Source: Mesorhizobium sp. SARCC-RB16n (lineage in GTDB: Bacteria; Pseudomonadota; Alphaproteobacteria; Rhizobiales; Rhizobiaceae). From it: a DNA stretch of 52,966 nucleotides. The translations under genes were made by a program, and so were the position numbers. The notes beneath the pieces were generated by a model. That model searched no databases. It saw only the letters and a list, made by a program, of their open reading frames with translations, and was not told the DNA's origin. The DNA lies in NCBI RefSeq assembly GCF_008520305.1, contig NZ_ML703281.1, positions 16,419 to 69,384 of the forward strand, read 5' to 3'. Below, in pieces: positions 11,118 to 18,905 of this stretch (its first letter is position 1; the number at the start of each line of letters is the position of its first letter).

Positions 11118-12789
11118 CTACCTAGCTATTATACCTTCAACATTTTCGAATAGAGCTTCGAATCCTATAAAGGCTTCCTTCGGCAATTTGGGCACAACAA
11201 ACTGAGCGAATCCAACTTTAGAACTATCCTGTATCTGCTGAAAGGCCGTGCCATCTCCAATTTTAACTCGAAAATTTTCTTCGCCTAATTTTCTCGTTGC
11301 CATAATCGGTTTGAGTTCCAAGCGCTTACCATCCACCTCCCTAGTTAGGTATTCATCCGGAAATAGGAATTCTATCGGGAGATTTTGGTTTTTAGCACAA
11401 TCATATCTAAAATCCGGCACAGGAATTAGTAAAGCAAACGATTTGCCATTTTTTGACGTCTTTACGTCTGAAAAAAAATCGTCAGCAACAAATGTCCCGT
11501 CGAGTCGCCACTCCTTGGTACCGGCGTCGTCACGGTCGAACAACCCAATCACTATGTTGTTGCTATCGTACGGAACTGCACGCAACGAAAGCGCCAATCT
11601 CGACGCGCCGGCCGACCCTCCGTCTGCGCCGTCTGTTATATCGCAACACTTAATCTTGAACGGCGGTTTACCTCCACGAATTTTTCTCCAAGCCTCCAGA
11701 AGAATAACTTCGTCGGTTTTTCCCTCTGTTAAAACTACCGGCTGAGTAAATGCCTTAACCTGCTCTTGAAACTCCTCAGCTTGAGCTCTAAAGTTCGCCG
11801 CATCAGCCTCCCTGATCGAATATTCCTCTAGAGCCTTCGCAACAGCAGGCAAATAGAATCCCTCGCCAACCGCGCTTACAATATCTAATTTTTCAAGATT
11901 TCGGCCTTGAACGATTGTAGCTTGCTGATCCTCATCCCTTGTGACGTAAAATTTCTTCACTCCATCGTCGCTTAGATTGTAGAAGGACGGACTATGGGTC
12001 GTTACAAAAACCTGTATATGACCTGCCAGCGCAAGCTTCAAAAATCTAGAAGCCTCAGCTTCAGCCGAAACAAAATCAAGCGAGTTTTCCGGCTCCTCGA
12101 ACCCCCAGATGTGGAACTGATAAGAATCTCGGTCGCATATGAAATTTAGAATTTCCGGAATGTGACGAGCTTTTATCCCGTCCCCTCTCTGGAGCGTAAG
12201 CGACTTCTTTCGGCATCGAGGAAAAGAGTTCGCTGGTTGATGATTGAACCCTACTCGCAAAATCTTCAACTGTCTTCAAGAATTCTTCTGAATTAGATAG
12301 TATCTCATAGATATTTCCGAGCAATGTACGAAACGTAGCTGTGTCCTTTATAGCCGGTATATGGATAAACCTTATTAGATTTAGAAACCTAGTAACAATA
12401 TGCCTTTGATTTGCTTTTATATGGGAGGAAACTTCCTCGACATATTCGTCATCTCTCGATACGGTCCACTGACGTTTGACATAGAATTCCTCTCCAAGCG
12501 ACTTCCTATAGTTGCTGGGGGTCGAGAAAGTTATTTTGACATAAATGAACTTTCTGATACCTTCGGAATTCTCGGACTCCAAACGCCTCTTGTCACTAAA
12601 ATCGATATCAAAGTTGAAGTCCGTCGCGTCGTCCGTAGAATTATTAAAGAATAAGTTTAACGCCCTTATTATATTTGACTTACCTACATCGTTCTTTCCA
12701 AATATAACATTTAAATCACTGCATCTGTAGATCGTCTCCTTATAGAAGCTTCGGAAATACGCTATCTCTACTTCCTTAATAAACCTCAT
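11118..12789 (-). pseudogene. OLD-like ATPase/TOPRIM nuclease, one frameshift
   Basis: Two overlapping reading frames together encode one protein of about 556 residues. The 5' part (12789 down to about 12208) carries the Walker A motif FGKNDVGKSNII in an ABC/SMC-type ATPase start (MRFIKEVEIAYFRSF). The 3' part (about 12209 down to 11118) continues with LQRGDGIKARHIPEIL, Walker B and D-loop WGFEEPENSLDF, the H-loop VTTHSPSFYN, and a C-terminal TOPRIM domain with VLTEGKTDE and GLFDRDDAG acidic motifs. Removing one A from the AAAG run at about 12207-12210 joins them as SSMPKKSLTLQRGDG. Every catalytic motif is intact, so this is a recent mutation, a sequencing error, or less likely frameshifting. 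A good ribosome site (GGAGGGGG) precedes the start. Such proteins are antiphage or DNA-processing nucleases; no GajB-like helicase or other partner is adjacent. Confidence 0.8.
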
Positions 12790-12824
12790 ACCCCCTCCAT
12801 TGCGCTGCGGCTTCTCCTAATTCA

Positions 12825-12874
12825 GCCGAATTCAACGCGGTTGAATTCGGCCCTCACCTATCCCCAAAGGTGAG
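12825..12874. promoter_or_regulatory. Two tandem hairpins upstream of the OLD-like gene
   Basis: The first is a perfect dyad with 12-bp arms, GCCGAATTCAAC-gcg-GTTGAATTCGGC (12825-12851). One base later a second dyad follows, CTCACCT-atccccaa-AGGTGAG (12853-12874). They begin 36 bases upstream of the nuclease start codon. They could be an operator and leader structure of the nuclease gene, or an end structure of the island. Neither has a following T run on the minus strand that would make a terminator. Confidence 0.5.
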
Positions 12875-12999
12875 CGAGGTGTTTATCTACTAATTAGTCT
12901 CGGTTATATTTTTTTTGCAAGCAAGACAGATAAATAAGGATCGCCGTAGGTTGAGTGGGATTCAGGTCAAAGGTGCTTGCCGACAGCCGACGTCGTCCC

Positions 13000-13392
13000 T
13001 CACGCCACCGCCACGCACTCAATCTCGATATCAAACTCCATCGGCCACGAAGCCACCGGCACAAAACTCCGCGCCGGCGGGTTGGTCGAAAAGTACCGGG
13101 CATACACCCGGTTGATTGCATTGTAGAAACCGGAATTGACGGCGTAGATGCGCACCATCACCACGTTTTCCAGCGAGGTGCCGGCCGCTTCCAGGCAATG
13201 TTTCAGCGCCTTCAGCGACGCGTCGGTCTGGACCTCGATGTCGCCGCGCACCATCTCGCCGGTCACCATGTCCACCGGCGGCGTCGCCGAGATGAATACG
13301 AAGCCGTTGGCCTTCACCGCCGTCGAACAGGGCAAGCCGAGCGCCCGCACCTTGTCCGACATGACGGGCACTTCGATGACTTGTTTTTTCAT
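13000..13392 (-). CDS. RidA/YjgF/YER057c/UK114 family protein
   Basis: A 130-residue Rid-family protein, normally a homotrimer with active sites at subunit interfaces. Family features: an early ...GLPCSTAVKANGFVFISATP strand region, the central QTDASLKALKHCLEAAGTSLENVV helix, MVRIYAVNS, and the C-terminal RSFVPVASWPMEFDIEIECVA. Canonical RidA hydrolyses reactive enamines/imines; the active-site arginine near residue 105 is recognisable in PPARSFVPV. The substrate of this paralogue is uncertain. The start ATG has GGGAGGA just upstream. Confidence 0.9.
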   Translation of the reverse strand: MKKQVIEVPVMSDKVRALGLPCSTAVKANGFVFISATPPVDMVTGEMVRGDIEVQTDASLKALKHCLEAAGTSLENVVMVRIYAVNSGFYNAINRVYARYFSTNPPARSFVPVASWPMEFDIEIECVAVA

Positions 13393-13507
13393 GGTGTCCT
13401 CCCTTGGGGTTTGCGGGGAGCTTATCGCGGCGGCGCCGGAACGCCAGCGCTGATCCACAGTTCAGAGCCGAGGCTCGTCACCGCCTAGAGAAATCGCATA
13501 GGGCGCT

Positions 13508-13663
13508 CCCCCGCTCCGTCCCGGCTTCGCCGGGCCACCTCTCCCCCATTTCATGGGGGCGAGGAAAAGCCAATCGCCAATGTCGCGACGCCGGAAGGCT
13601 TGGTTTCCTCGCCCCCACAACGTGGGGGAGAGGTGGCCCGGCGAAGCCGGGACGGAGCGGGGG
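13508..13663. repeat. Paired-arm palindromic repeat, family R1 copy 3
   Basis: Nearly perfect inverted arms: CCCCCGCTCCGTCCCGGC, then CCACCTCTCCCCCATTTCAT, mirrored by CCCACAACGTGGGGGAGAGG to GGGACGGAGCGGGGG. It lies between two co-directional minus-strand genes (gap 13393-13688). Apart from this repeat I see nothing in the gap. Confidence 0.8.
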
Positions 13664-13688
13664 CTGGCGCCGCCCTGCGCGATTGGGT

Positions 13689-14153
13689 TCACCCCTGCCC
13701 CGGATACGGCGTGCCATCCTTGTGCAAAAACCGCTCGTCCGAACTCGGGCTCATCATGTCGATATCCGAGCAGGTAATCACATCATCGGGATTGCGCGAG
13801 CCGACTTCCAGGTAGCGCGCCGTGACCGGCGAGCGGTTGATCATGTGGTGGCCGTTGCGGCTGTTCTTGGCGAAGGCAGCACTATCGCCGGCCTTGAGCA
13901 GCGTCTCGCCGCCGTCCTCGACCAGCACCAGTTCGCCTTCCAGCACATAGACAAGTTCGTCCTCATGGCTGTGCCAGTGGCGCTGGCTCGACCAGCCGCC
14001 GGGCGGCAATGTCATCAGGTTGACGCCGAAATCGGTGAGCCCGCCGGCATCGCCAAGGCGGCGGCGCGTGCGGTCGGCGCAAGGGGCGTCGAAGGGTGCG
14101 GGATAGCCGGAGCCCTTGCGGACGGGCACGGATGCGAGGTCGATCTTGGGCAT
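13689..14153 (-). CDS. Cupin-domain protein
   Basis: A small (154 residues) beta-barrel protein. Cupin motif 1 is clear: RHWHSHEDELVYVLEGELVL gives G(X)5HXH(X)3,4E(X)6G-type metal ligands (two His and Glu). Motif 2 is less regular: AFAKNSRNGHHMINRSP supplies the last His. It probably binds a divalent metal. Function unknown; such single-domain cupins include sugar isomerases, dioxygenases and quercetinase-like proteins. It is a monocistronic minus-strand gene flanked by repeats on both sides. Confidence 0.85.
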   Translation of the reverse strand: MPKIDLASVPVRKGSGYPAPFDAPCADRTRRRLGDAGGLTDFGVNLMTLPPGGWSSQRHWHSHEDELVYVLEGELVLVEDGGETLLKAGDSAAFAKNSRNGHHMINRSPVTARYLEVGSRNPDDVITCSDIDMMSPSSDERFLHKDGTPYPGQG

Positions 14154-14255
14154 GGGGTGCTCCCGAGGGTGTGATGGGCAGTGTAGTTCATGGCGGGTGG
14201 AGGCACAGGGGCTTCTTGCGGGTGGGGTTTGCTACGGGGCTCATTCAATGTAGCG

Positions 14256-14429
14256 CTCTACGGCGCCCCCCTCTGTCCTGCCGGACATCTCCCCCACGGG
14301 TGGGGAGATTGGCCGCTTTGGCGCCGGCTCTCTTCTTGCAACGTTGGAAATTGGCGAAGGCGATGATGACAGCCAATCTCCCCCCTCGTGGGGGAGATGT
14401 CCGGCAGGACAGAGGGGGGCGCCGTAGAG
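14256..14429. repeat. Paired-arm palindromic repeat, family R2 copy 2
   Basis: The outer arms are CTCTACGGCGCCCCCC on the left and the exact inverse on the right, continuing into CTGTCCTGCCGGACATCTCC hairpins on both sides. About 60 bases lie between the arms. It occupies most of the 299-base gap (14154-14452) between two minus-strand genes; no gene is seen there. Confidence 0.82.
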
Positions 14430-14452
14430 TGCCGACCTTGAACGCCCAGCCC

Positions 14453-15001
14453 CTAATGCACCGCCGCCACATCCCTGAGATGCATCTCGTGCATCTTCAG
14501 CATCTCCAGGGTCTTCTTGGCGAATTCCTTCAGCGCCGGGTCGTCGCCGGACCGGGCGTAGGTGGAAAACATCGCCACCGCCTGCTTGTGCGCCTCGGTC
14601 TGCAAGGTGATGTACTTGGCCTGGAAAGCATCGCCATCCAGCGCCTTGAGCTGGTCCAGCATGGCCTGGTCCTTCGGCAGCAGCGGCGGCGGGCCTTCGG
14701 GCTTGATGGATGCAGTGGTCTGGCTCTTTTCCAGCGCCGCCTTGAAATCCTGGCCGGCCTTGGTGTGGTCCTTGACCATCAGCGCGGCGAAATCCCCGAC
14801 ATCGGCCGCGACATGCTTCTGCCCGGCGAGCTTGCTGCTCTCGATCTCGAAACGGTTGGCGCTGACGAAGGTCTTCGAGAACGTGTCGGTGTCGACCTTG
14901 TTCTCCGACACCGCCGGCAAGGTGCTGACCGCCTGCTGGGCAAAGGCTGAAGGCGCGCCGGCCAGAAGGGCCAGAATGGCAATGGCGAGATGCGGTTTCA
15001 T
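14453..15001 (-). CDS. DUF4142 periplasmic protein
   Basis: A 182-residue exported protein: a signal peptide MKPHLAIAILALLAGAPSAFA-QQ, then a helical, ferritin-like DUF4142 domain (FVSANRFEIESSKLAGQKHV, VKDHTKAGQDFKAAL, a long KYITLQTEAHKQAVAMFSTY helix and a C-terminal MLKMHEMHLRDV helix). The repeated His/Glu positions are typical of the family, whose biochemical role is not established. No partner gene is evident. Confidence 0.85.
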   Translation of the reverse strand: MKPHLAIAILALLAGAPSAFAQQAVSTLPAVSENKVDTDTFSKTFVSANRFEIESSKLAGQKHVAADVGDFAALMVKDHTKAGQDFKAALEKSQTTASIKPEGPPPLLPKDQAMLDQLKALDGDAFQAKYITLQTEAHKQAVAMFSTYARSGDDPALKEFAKKTLEMLKMHEMHLRDVAAVH

Positions 15002-15121
15002 CGAAACGCTCCGTGAAGGTATCCTCGCAGACCCAACGCGGCAGATGCAGCGAGGTTGCGAAGCCGCGTCCCTTCTCCTCGCGGGGGAGAAGGGGAAGCA
15101 CCCTTACGACTGCGGCGTGAT

Positions 15122-16159
15122 CTACGGGCGACGTGGCCCCAGCAGAAAGGCTGTCATCGTTGCGCTCACGCACGCCATCGCCAACAACGCAACGACGCCC
15201 GAAGATCTAGGCCTTCGGCGAATTGAAACAACGTTTTGTGAAGCGGGAGTATTTTGAACCAACCCGTCCAGGTCGGACCTGCTCCCATGTCGAACGGAAT
15301 AGGCGCGGGTCAACTCTGCGCCGAGCAGAAAGATTTCCGATGAATAATAGACCCAGAGCAGTATGACGAGCAGCCCTCCGGCCGCACCATATGATGATGC
15401 GATCGCACTTGTGCCGATATACCAACCGATAAGCGACTTCCCCAATGTGAACAGAGCGGCGGTCACGACAGCACCGATCCCGACATCCCGCCATTCCAAG
15501 GCACGGTCCGGCAGGACTTTGTAGATCGCGGCAAACATCACGGAGATCAATGAAAAGGAAATCAGGGTGTTGATCGCGCTCAGAACAAATTCGCCGAACG
15601 GCAAATGAGCGCTGATCACGTTGCCCAGAGCAGAGATCGCCGCGCTCGCCACCAAGGATACCAGCAACATAAAGCCGAGGGCGGCGACCAGGCCGAGACT
15701 TGCCGCACGCGCGCGCAAGAGACGCGACAGCGAACTCCCTTTCGCTTCAACCTTCCATATTGCATTCAGTGCCTGCTGCATCTCGCCGAACACCGCGGAG
15801 GCGGTGACGAGCAAAGTGACCACGCCGATGATGGCCGCCACGGTACCCGATGATTTGCTGGATGCCCCTTCGAGCGCTGCCTGAAGGAGAGCAGCACTTT
15901 CTGAACCCATCAGCCCCGATATCTGGGCAGACAAAGCCACCTGTGCCGCGTCATGACCAAATGCGATGCCAACTATCGCGACGACGATGATCAGAACCGG
16001 GGCCAGCGACGTGGCGGCATAAAAGGCCATCGCCGCGCCATGACTAAGGGCATTGTCGTCGACAAAGCCAACCACGCTTTCTCGCACCAAGTCCCATAGG
16101 TTTTTAAGTGTGGGTCGCACTTCGAATCCGTGAAGGGGTCGCAAACCGTCCACTATCAA
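15122..16159 (-). CDS. YihY/BrkB-family inner-membrane protein
   Basis: A 345-residue membrane protein with about six helices. YihY/BrkB hallmarks include NALSHGAAMAFYAATSLAPVL, the FGEMQQALNAIW segment, and the C-terminal ...LLVILLWVYYSSEIFLLGAELTRAY. The family was once called ribonuclease BN by mistake; its function is not settled, with transport roles proposed. The C-terminal 70 residues include a polar stretch and a last hydrophobic helix (VVALLAMACVSATMTAFLL) that looks like an extension. The start ATG at 16159 has no strong ribosome site; a GTG or ATG slightly downstream could be used. Confidence 0.85.
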   Translation of the reverse strand: MIVDGLRPLHGFEVRPTLKNLWDLVRESVVGFVDDNALSHGAAMAFYAATSLAPVLIIVVAIVGIAFGHDAAQVALSAQISGLMGSESAALLQAALEGASSKSSGTVAAIIGVVTLLVTASAVFGEMQQALNAIWKVEAKGSSLSRLLRARAASLGLVAALGFMLLVSLVASAAISALGNVISAHLPFGEFVLSAINTLISFSLISVMFAAIYKVLPDRALEWRDVGIGAVVTAALFTLGKSLIGWYIGTSAIASSYGAAGGLLVILLWVYYSSEIFLLGAELTRAYSVRHGSRSDLDGLVQNTPASQNVVSIRRRPRSSGVVALLAMACVSATMTAFLLGPRRP

Positions 16160-16222
16160 TGCAGCCGGTCTTCCGATGTTCCGGCCGACCTGGGCGAGAG
16201 TTTCAGCAAGAGCGCGCCTACC

Positions 16223-16966
16223 TCAGTGGCAGCACGCCTCGCCATATTGCAGCTGCTCGTTCCAGTCCGGCCGGCCCTCCGGGGTAAAATCCATCAGGTT
16301 CCACAGGATCTCGCAGGTGCCGATGGCGCGCGGGTCCTGGCCGGGCTCGGTGGGGGCGAAGCCGAGTTCCGACGACCAGAAATGCCTGATGCCGTCACCG
16401 TCGCGGTGGAACACCGACAGCAGCGGGATCTGCGCGCCGTCCGCGTCCTCGGCATTGTAGTCGCGCTTGAAGCTGTTGTTGGCCGACGACACCAGCCGCA
16501 TGTTGCGCCAGCCGCGGTCGCGGCCGAGCGTGACCAGGTTCTCCAGCGCCGTCTTGGCCACGACGGCGAAGTTGAAGCCGGCCGCCTGGAGATGGCCGAC
16601 CGCGCCGTCGAACTGGTCGAGCAGCGCCGTGCAGGACGGGCATGGCTGGTCGGGCCGGGCGAGCTTCGCCGTGCCACCGCTGGTCGCAACATCGCGCGTC
16701 TCCCGCGGATGGCGCGGAAACATCATCTGGTAGAGGATCAGCGTGTCCTTGCCGGGTGCGAACAGCTCCGACAGCTTTATCTTCGCGGTCTTGCCGGCGA
16801 TATCCAGCCCATCGAACACATAGTCCTGCGGCACCAGCCCGCCCGGCGGCAGCGCGCGCCGCGCCTCGGCCACGGCTTCCATGGCGCGGCGCAGTTCGAT
16901 TTCCTTTTGCAGCAGCTTTTCGCGCGCGGTGCGGTATTTGGCGGATTCGTTGGGAAAGGTGATCAT
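16223..16966 (-). CDS. DUF899 thioredoxin-like protein
   Basis: A protein of 247 residues in the DUF899 family, which has a thioredoxin-like fold. The N-terminal helix SAKYRTAREKLLQKEIELRR is typical. CPSC in RPDQPCPSCTALLDQFDG (about residue 120) is the candidate redox pair, followed by LVSSANNSFKRDYN and SVFHRDGDGIRHFWSSEL. I take ATG 16966, with GAAGGAGCC upstream; an extension to 17050 reads as non-family sequence. The function is unknown. It lies downstream of the sugar ABC permease genes on the same strand but about 150 bases apart, so operon membership is doubtful. Confidence 0.85.
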   Translation of the reverse strand: MITFPNESAKYRTAREKLLQKEIELRRAMEAVAEARRALPPGGLVPQDYVFDGLDIAGKTAKIKLSELFAPGKDTLILYQMMFPRHPRETRDVATSGGTAKLARPDQPCPSCTALLDQFDGAVGHLQAAGFNFAVVAKTALENLVTLGRDRGWRNMRLVSSANNSFKRDYNAEDADGAQIPLLSVFHRDGDGIRHFWSSELGFAPTEPGQDPRAIGTCEILWNLMDFTPEGRPDWNEQLQYGEACCH

Positions 16967-17075
16967 GATCGGCTCCTTCAAGTCGTCGCCGGCGTCCCGG
17001 CCCCGGTGCTCTGCGACCCAAGGACGTTTCACCGCGGTCGGTTCCGACATTTTTACGCGCTGGAATCCAGCGTAA

Positions 17076-17111
17076 CTCCAGGAAAAGCATGAAACGGCTT
17101 TCCGTCCGGCT
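17076..17111. repeat. Degenerate copy of repeat family R4
   Basis: AACTCCAGGAAAAGCATG-AAACGGCTTTCCGTCCGG-CTT resembles the fuller copies at 28179 and 36745 (AGCAATTCCAGGAAAAGTG ... CCGGAATTG). It ends two bases before the stop codon of the permease gene. Confidence 0.5.
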
Positions 17112-17113
17112 TC

Positions 17114-17938
17114 TCACCCCTTGACCCCGCCGGCGGTGAGGCCGGAGACGATCTTGCGCTGGAAGATCAGCACCAGCATCACCAGCGGCACGGTGACGAT
17201 CACCGATGCGGCCATGATGTTGCCCCACGGGATTTCGAATTGCGAATTGCCCGAGAGCAGCGCGATCGCCACCGGCACGGTCCGCCGCGCATCGTTGGAG
17301 GTGAAGGTCAGGGCGAACAGGAACTCGTTCCACGCGCCGATGAAGGCGAGCAGCCCGGTGGTCGCCAGCGCCGGCCACATCAGCGGCAGGAAGATGCGGG
17401 TGATGATGATCCACGGCGTCGCGCCATCGAGGATCGCCGCCTCCTCGACTTCGACCGGCAGGTCGCGGACGAACGCGGTGAGCACCCAGACCGTGAACGG
17501 CAGCGTGAAGATCATGTAGGAGAAGATCAGCGCGAACAGCGAATTGTAGAGGCCGAACATCCGCACCAGTTCGAACAGCCCGGCCAGAACCGCCACCGGC
17601 GGGAACATCGAGACCGACAGGATGGCGAACAGCAACGCCGAGCGGCCGCGAAAACGGATGCGCGCCAGGGCGTAGGCGGCAGTGACGCCGAGGAACAGCG
17701 AGAGCGCCACGACCGCACCCGAGACGACCAGCGAGTTCAGGAGGTTGCGCGCGAAGGCGCCTTCGGCCAGCACGTTGCGATAATTGCCGAGGCCGGGCGC
17801 CTTCGGCCAAAGATCGGCCTGGAATAGTTCGGTCCCCGATTTCAGGCTGGTGACGATGGCGTAGTAGAACGGGAAGACCGCGATGAGCACGATTGCCCCG
17901 ACCAGCAGATAGAAGGCCGCGCGCTTCAAGAGCCACAT
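17114..17938 (-). CDS. Sugar ABC transporter permease (ThuG/MalG-like)
   Basis: The second inner-membrane subunit of a CUT1-type sugar importer, 274 residues with six helices. The first helix begins LKRAAFYLLVGAIVLIAVFP and the cytoplasmic EAA loop EEAAILDGATPWIIITRIFL-P, which docks to the ATPase, is intact. The start lies two bases from the stop of the upstream permease gene, indicating translational coupling. Similarity in feel is to trehalose/maltose systems of rhizobia, but the sugar is not determined. The ATPase gene normally expected downstream is missing. Confidence 0.9.
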   Translation of the reverse strand: MWLLKRAAFYLLVGAIVLIAVFPFYYAIVTSLKSGTELFQADLWPKAPGLGNYRNVLAEGAFARNLLNSLVVSGAVVALSLFLGVTAAYALARIRFRGRSALLFAILSVSMFPPVAVLAGLFELVRMFGLYNSLFALIFSYMIFTLPFTVWVLTAFVRDLPVEVEEAAILDGATPWIIITRIFLPLMWPALATTGLLAFIGAWNEFLFALTFTSNDARRTVPVAIALLSGNSQFEIPWGNIMAASVIVTVPLVMLVLIFQRKIVSGLTAGGVKG

Positions 17939-17939
17939 C

Positions 17940-18905
17940 TCAGCGGCCTCCTTCCAGGCTTATCCGGCCGATGCGGATGGTCAGGATGGTAAGCAAGGCG
18001 AGGATGAGGAAGAGCAGGGTCGAGGCGGCCGAGCCATAGGCGAACTTGTCGAATTCGAACAGGTTCTCGCGCGCGAACACCGACATCGACTTGGTGTGCG
18101 CATTGTTGGGCGTCAGCACGTAGATCAGGTCGAAGATGCGCAGCGCGTCGAGCGCCCGGAAGATCACCGCCACCATCACCGCCGGGCGGATCAGCGGCAA
18201 GGTCACCCGCCAGAAGATCTGCCATGGATTGGCGCCGTCGAGCTTGGCGACCTCGATGATCTCGCGCGGCAGCATCTGCAGCGCGGCCAGGATCAGCAGC
18301 GCCATGAACGGCGTCGTCTTCCAGATATCGACGATCAGCACCGCGGCCATCGCCGTGTCGGCGCTGGCGGTCCAGGCGATCTTGTGGTCGATCAGCCCCA
18401 GGTTGATCAGCACGACATTGATGATGCCGAACTGGTCGTTCAGCATCCACTGCCACATCTTGGCCGAGACGATGGTCGGGATCGCCCAGGGGATGAGGAT
18501 CGCCGCCCTGACGATGCCGCGGCCGGGGAATTCGGCGTTGAGCACCAGGGCGACGACCATGCCGAGGATCGTCTCGCAGGTCACCGAAACCACCGCGAAG
18601 CGCACGGTATTCCACACGGCGCTCCACCAGACCGGGTCGAGAAGCAGCCCGTCATGGATGACCCGCCCGCTCGGCATGCGCAGAACCGAGACATAATTGG
18701 CAAAGCCGACCCATTGGCGGGCGTCGAGATCGGACAGCGAGGCATCGGTGAAGCTGAAATAGACCGTGCGGGAAAGCGGCCAGCCGGCAGCGGCGGCGAG
18801 CACCAGAAGCATCGGCGCCAGGAACAGCCATGCCGAGCGCACACGCTGGCGCATCAGGCGCAAGCCTGGCCGCCGGGTGGCGGCATCAACCGGTCCCGCG
18901 CTCAC
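17940..18905 (-). CDS. Sugar ABC transporter permease (ThuF/MalF-like)
   Basis: The first permease of the importer, about 321 residues. Helices begin at SAWLFLAPMLLVLAAAAGWP; the EAA loop is REIIEVAKLDGANPWQIFWR. I chose the GTG at 18905 because it overlaps the TGA of the binding-protein gene (GTGA), a common coupled start; the ATG at 18854 would give a slightly shorter protein that still keeps the first helix. Together with the neighbouring permease it forms the heterodimeric membrane channel. Confidence 0.88.
   Translation of the reverse strand: MSAGPVDAATRRPGLRLMRQRVRSAWLFLAPMLLVLAAAAGWPLSRTVYFSFTDASLSDLDARQWVGFANYVSVLRMPSGRVIHDGLLLDPVWWSAVWNTVRFAVVSVTCETILGMVVALVLNAEFPGRGIVRAAILIPWAIPTIVSAKMWQWMLNDQFGIINVVLINLGLIDHKIAWTASADTAMAAVLIVDIWKTTPFMALLILAALQMLPREIIEVAKLDGANPWQIFWRVTLPLIRPAVMVAVIFRALDALRIFDLIYVLTPNNAHTKSMSVFARENLFEFDKFAYGSAASTLLFLILALLTILTIRIGRISLEGGR

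Noticed and set aside
11118-12789. Gabija-like or other multi-gene defence system around the OLD-like gene
   Set aside because: No helicase, HNH, reverse transcriptase or other partner lies nearby; the flanking genes are carB and a RidA protein. The gene stands alone.
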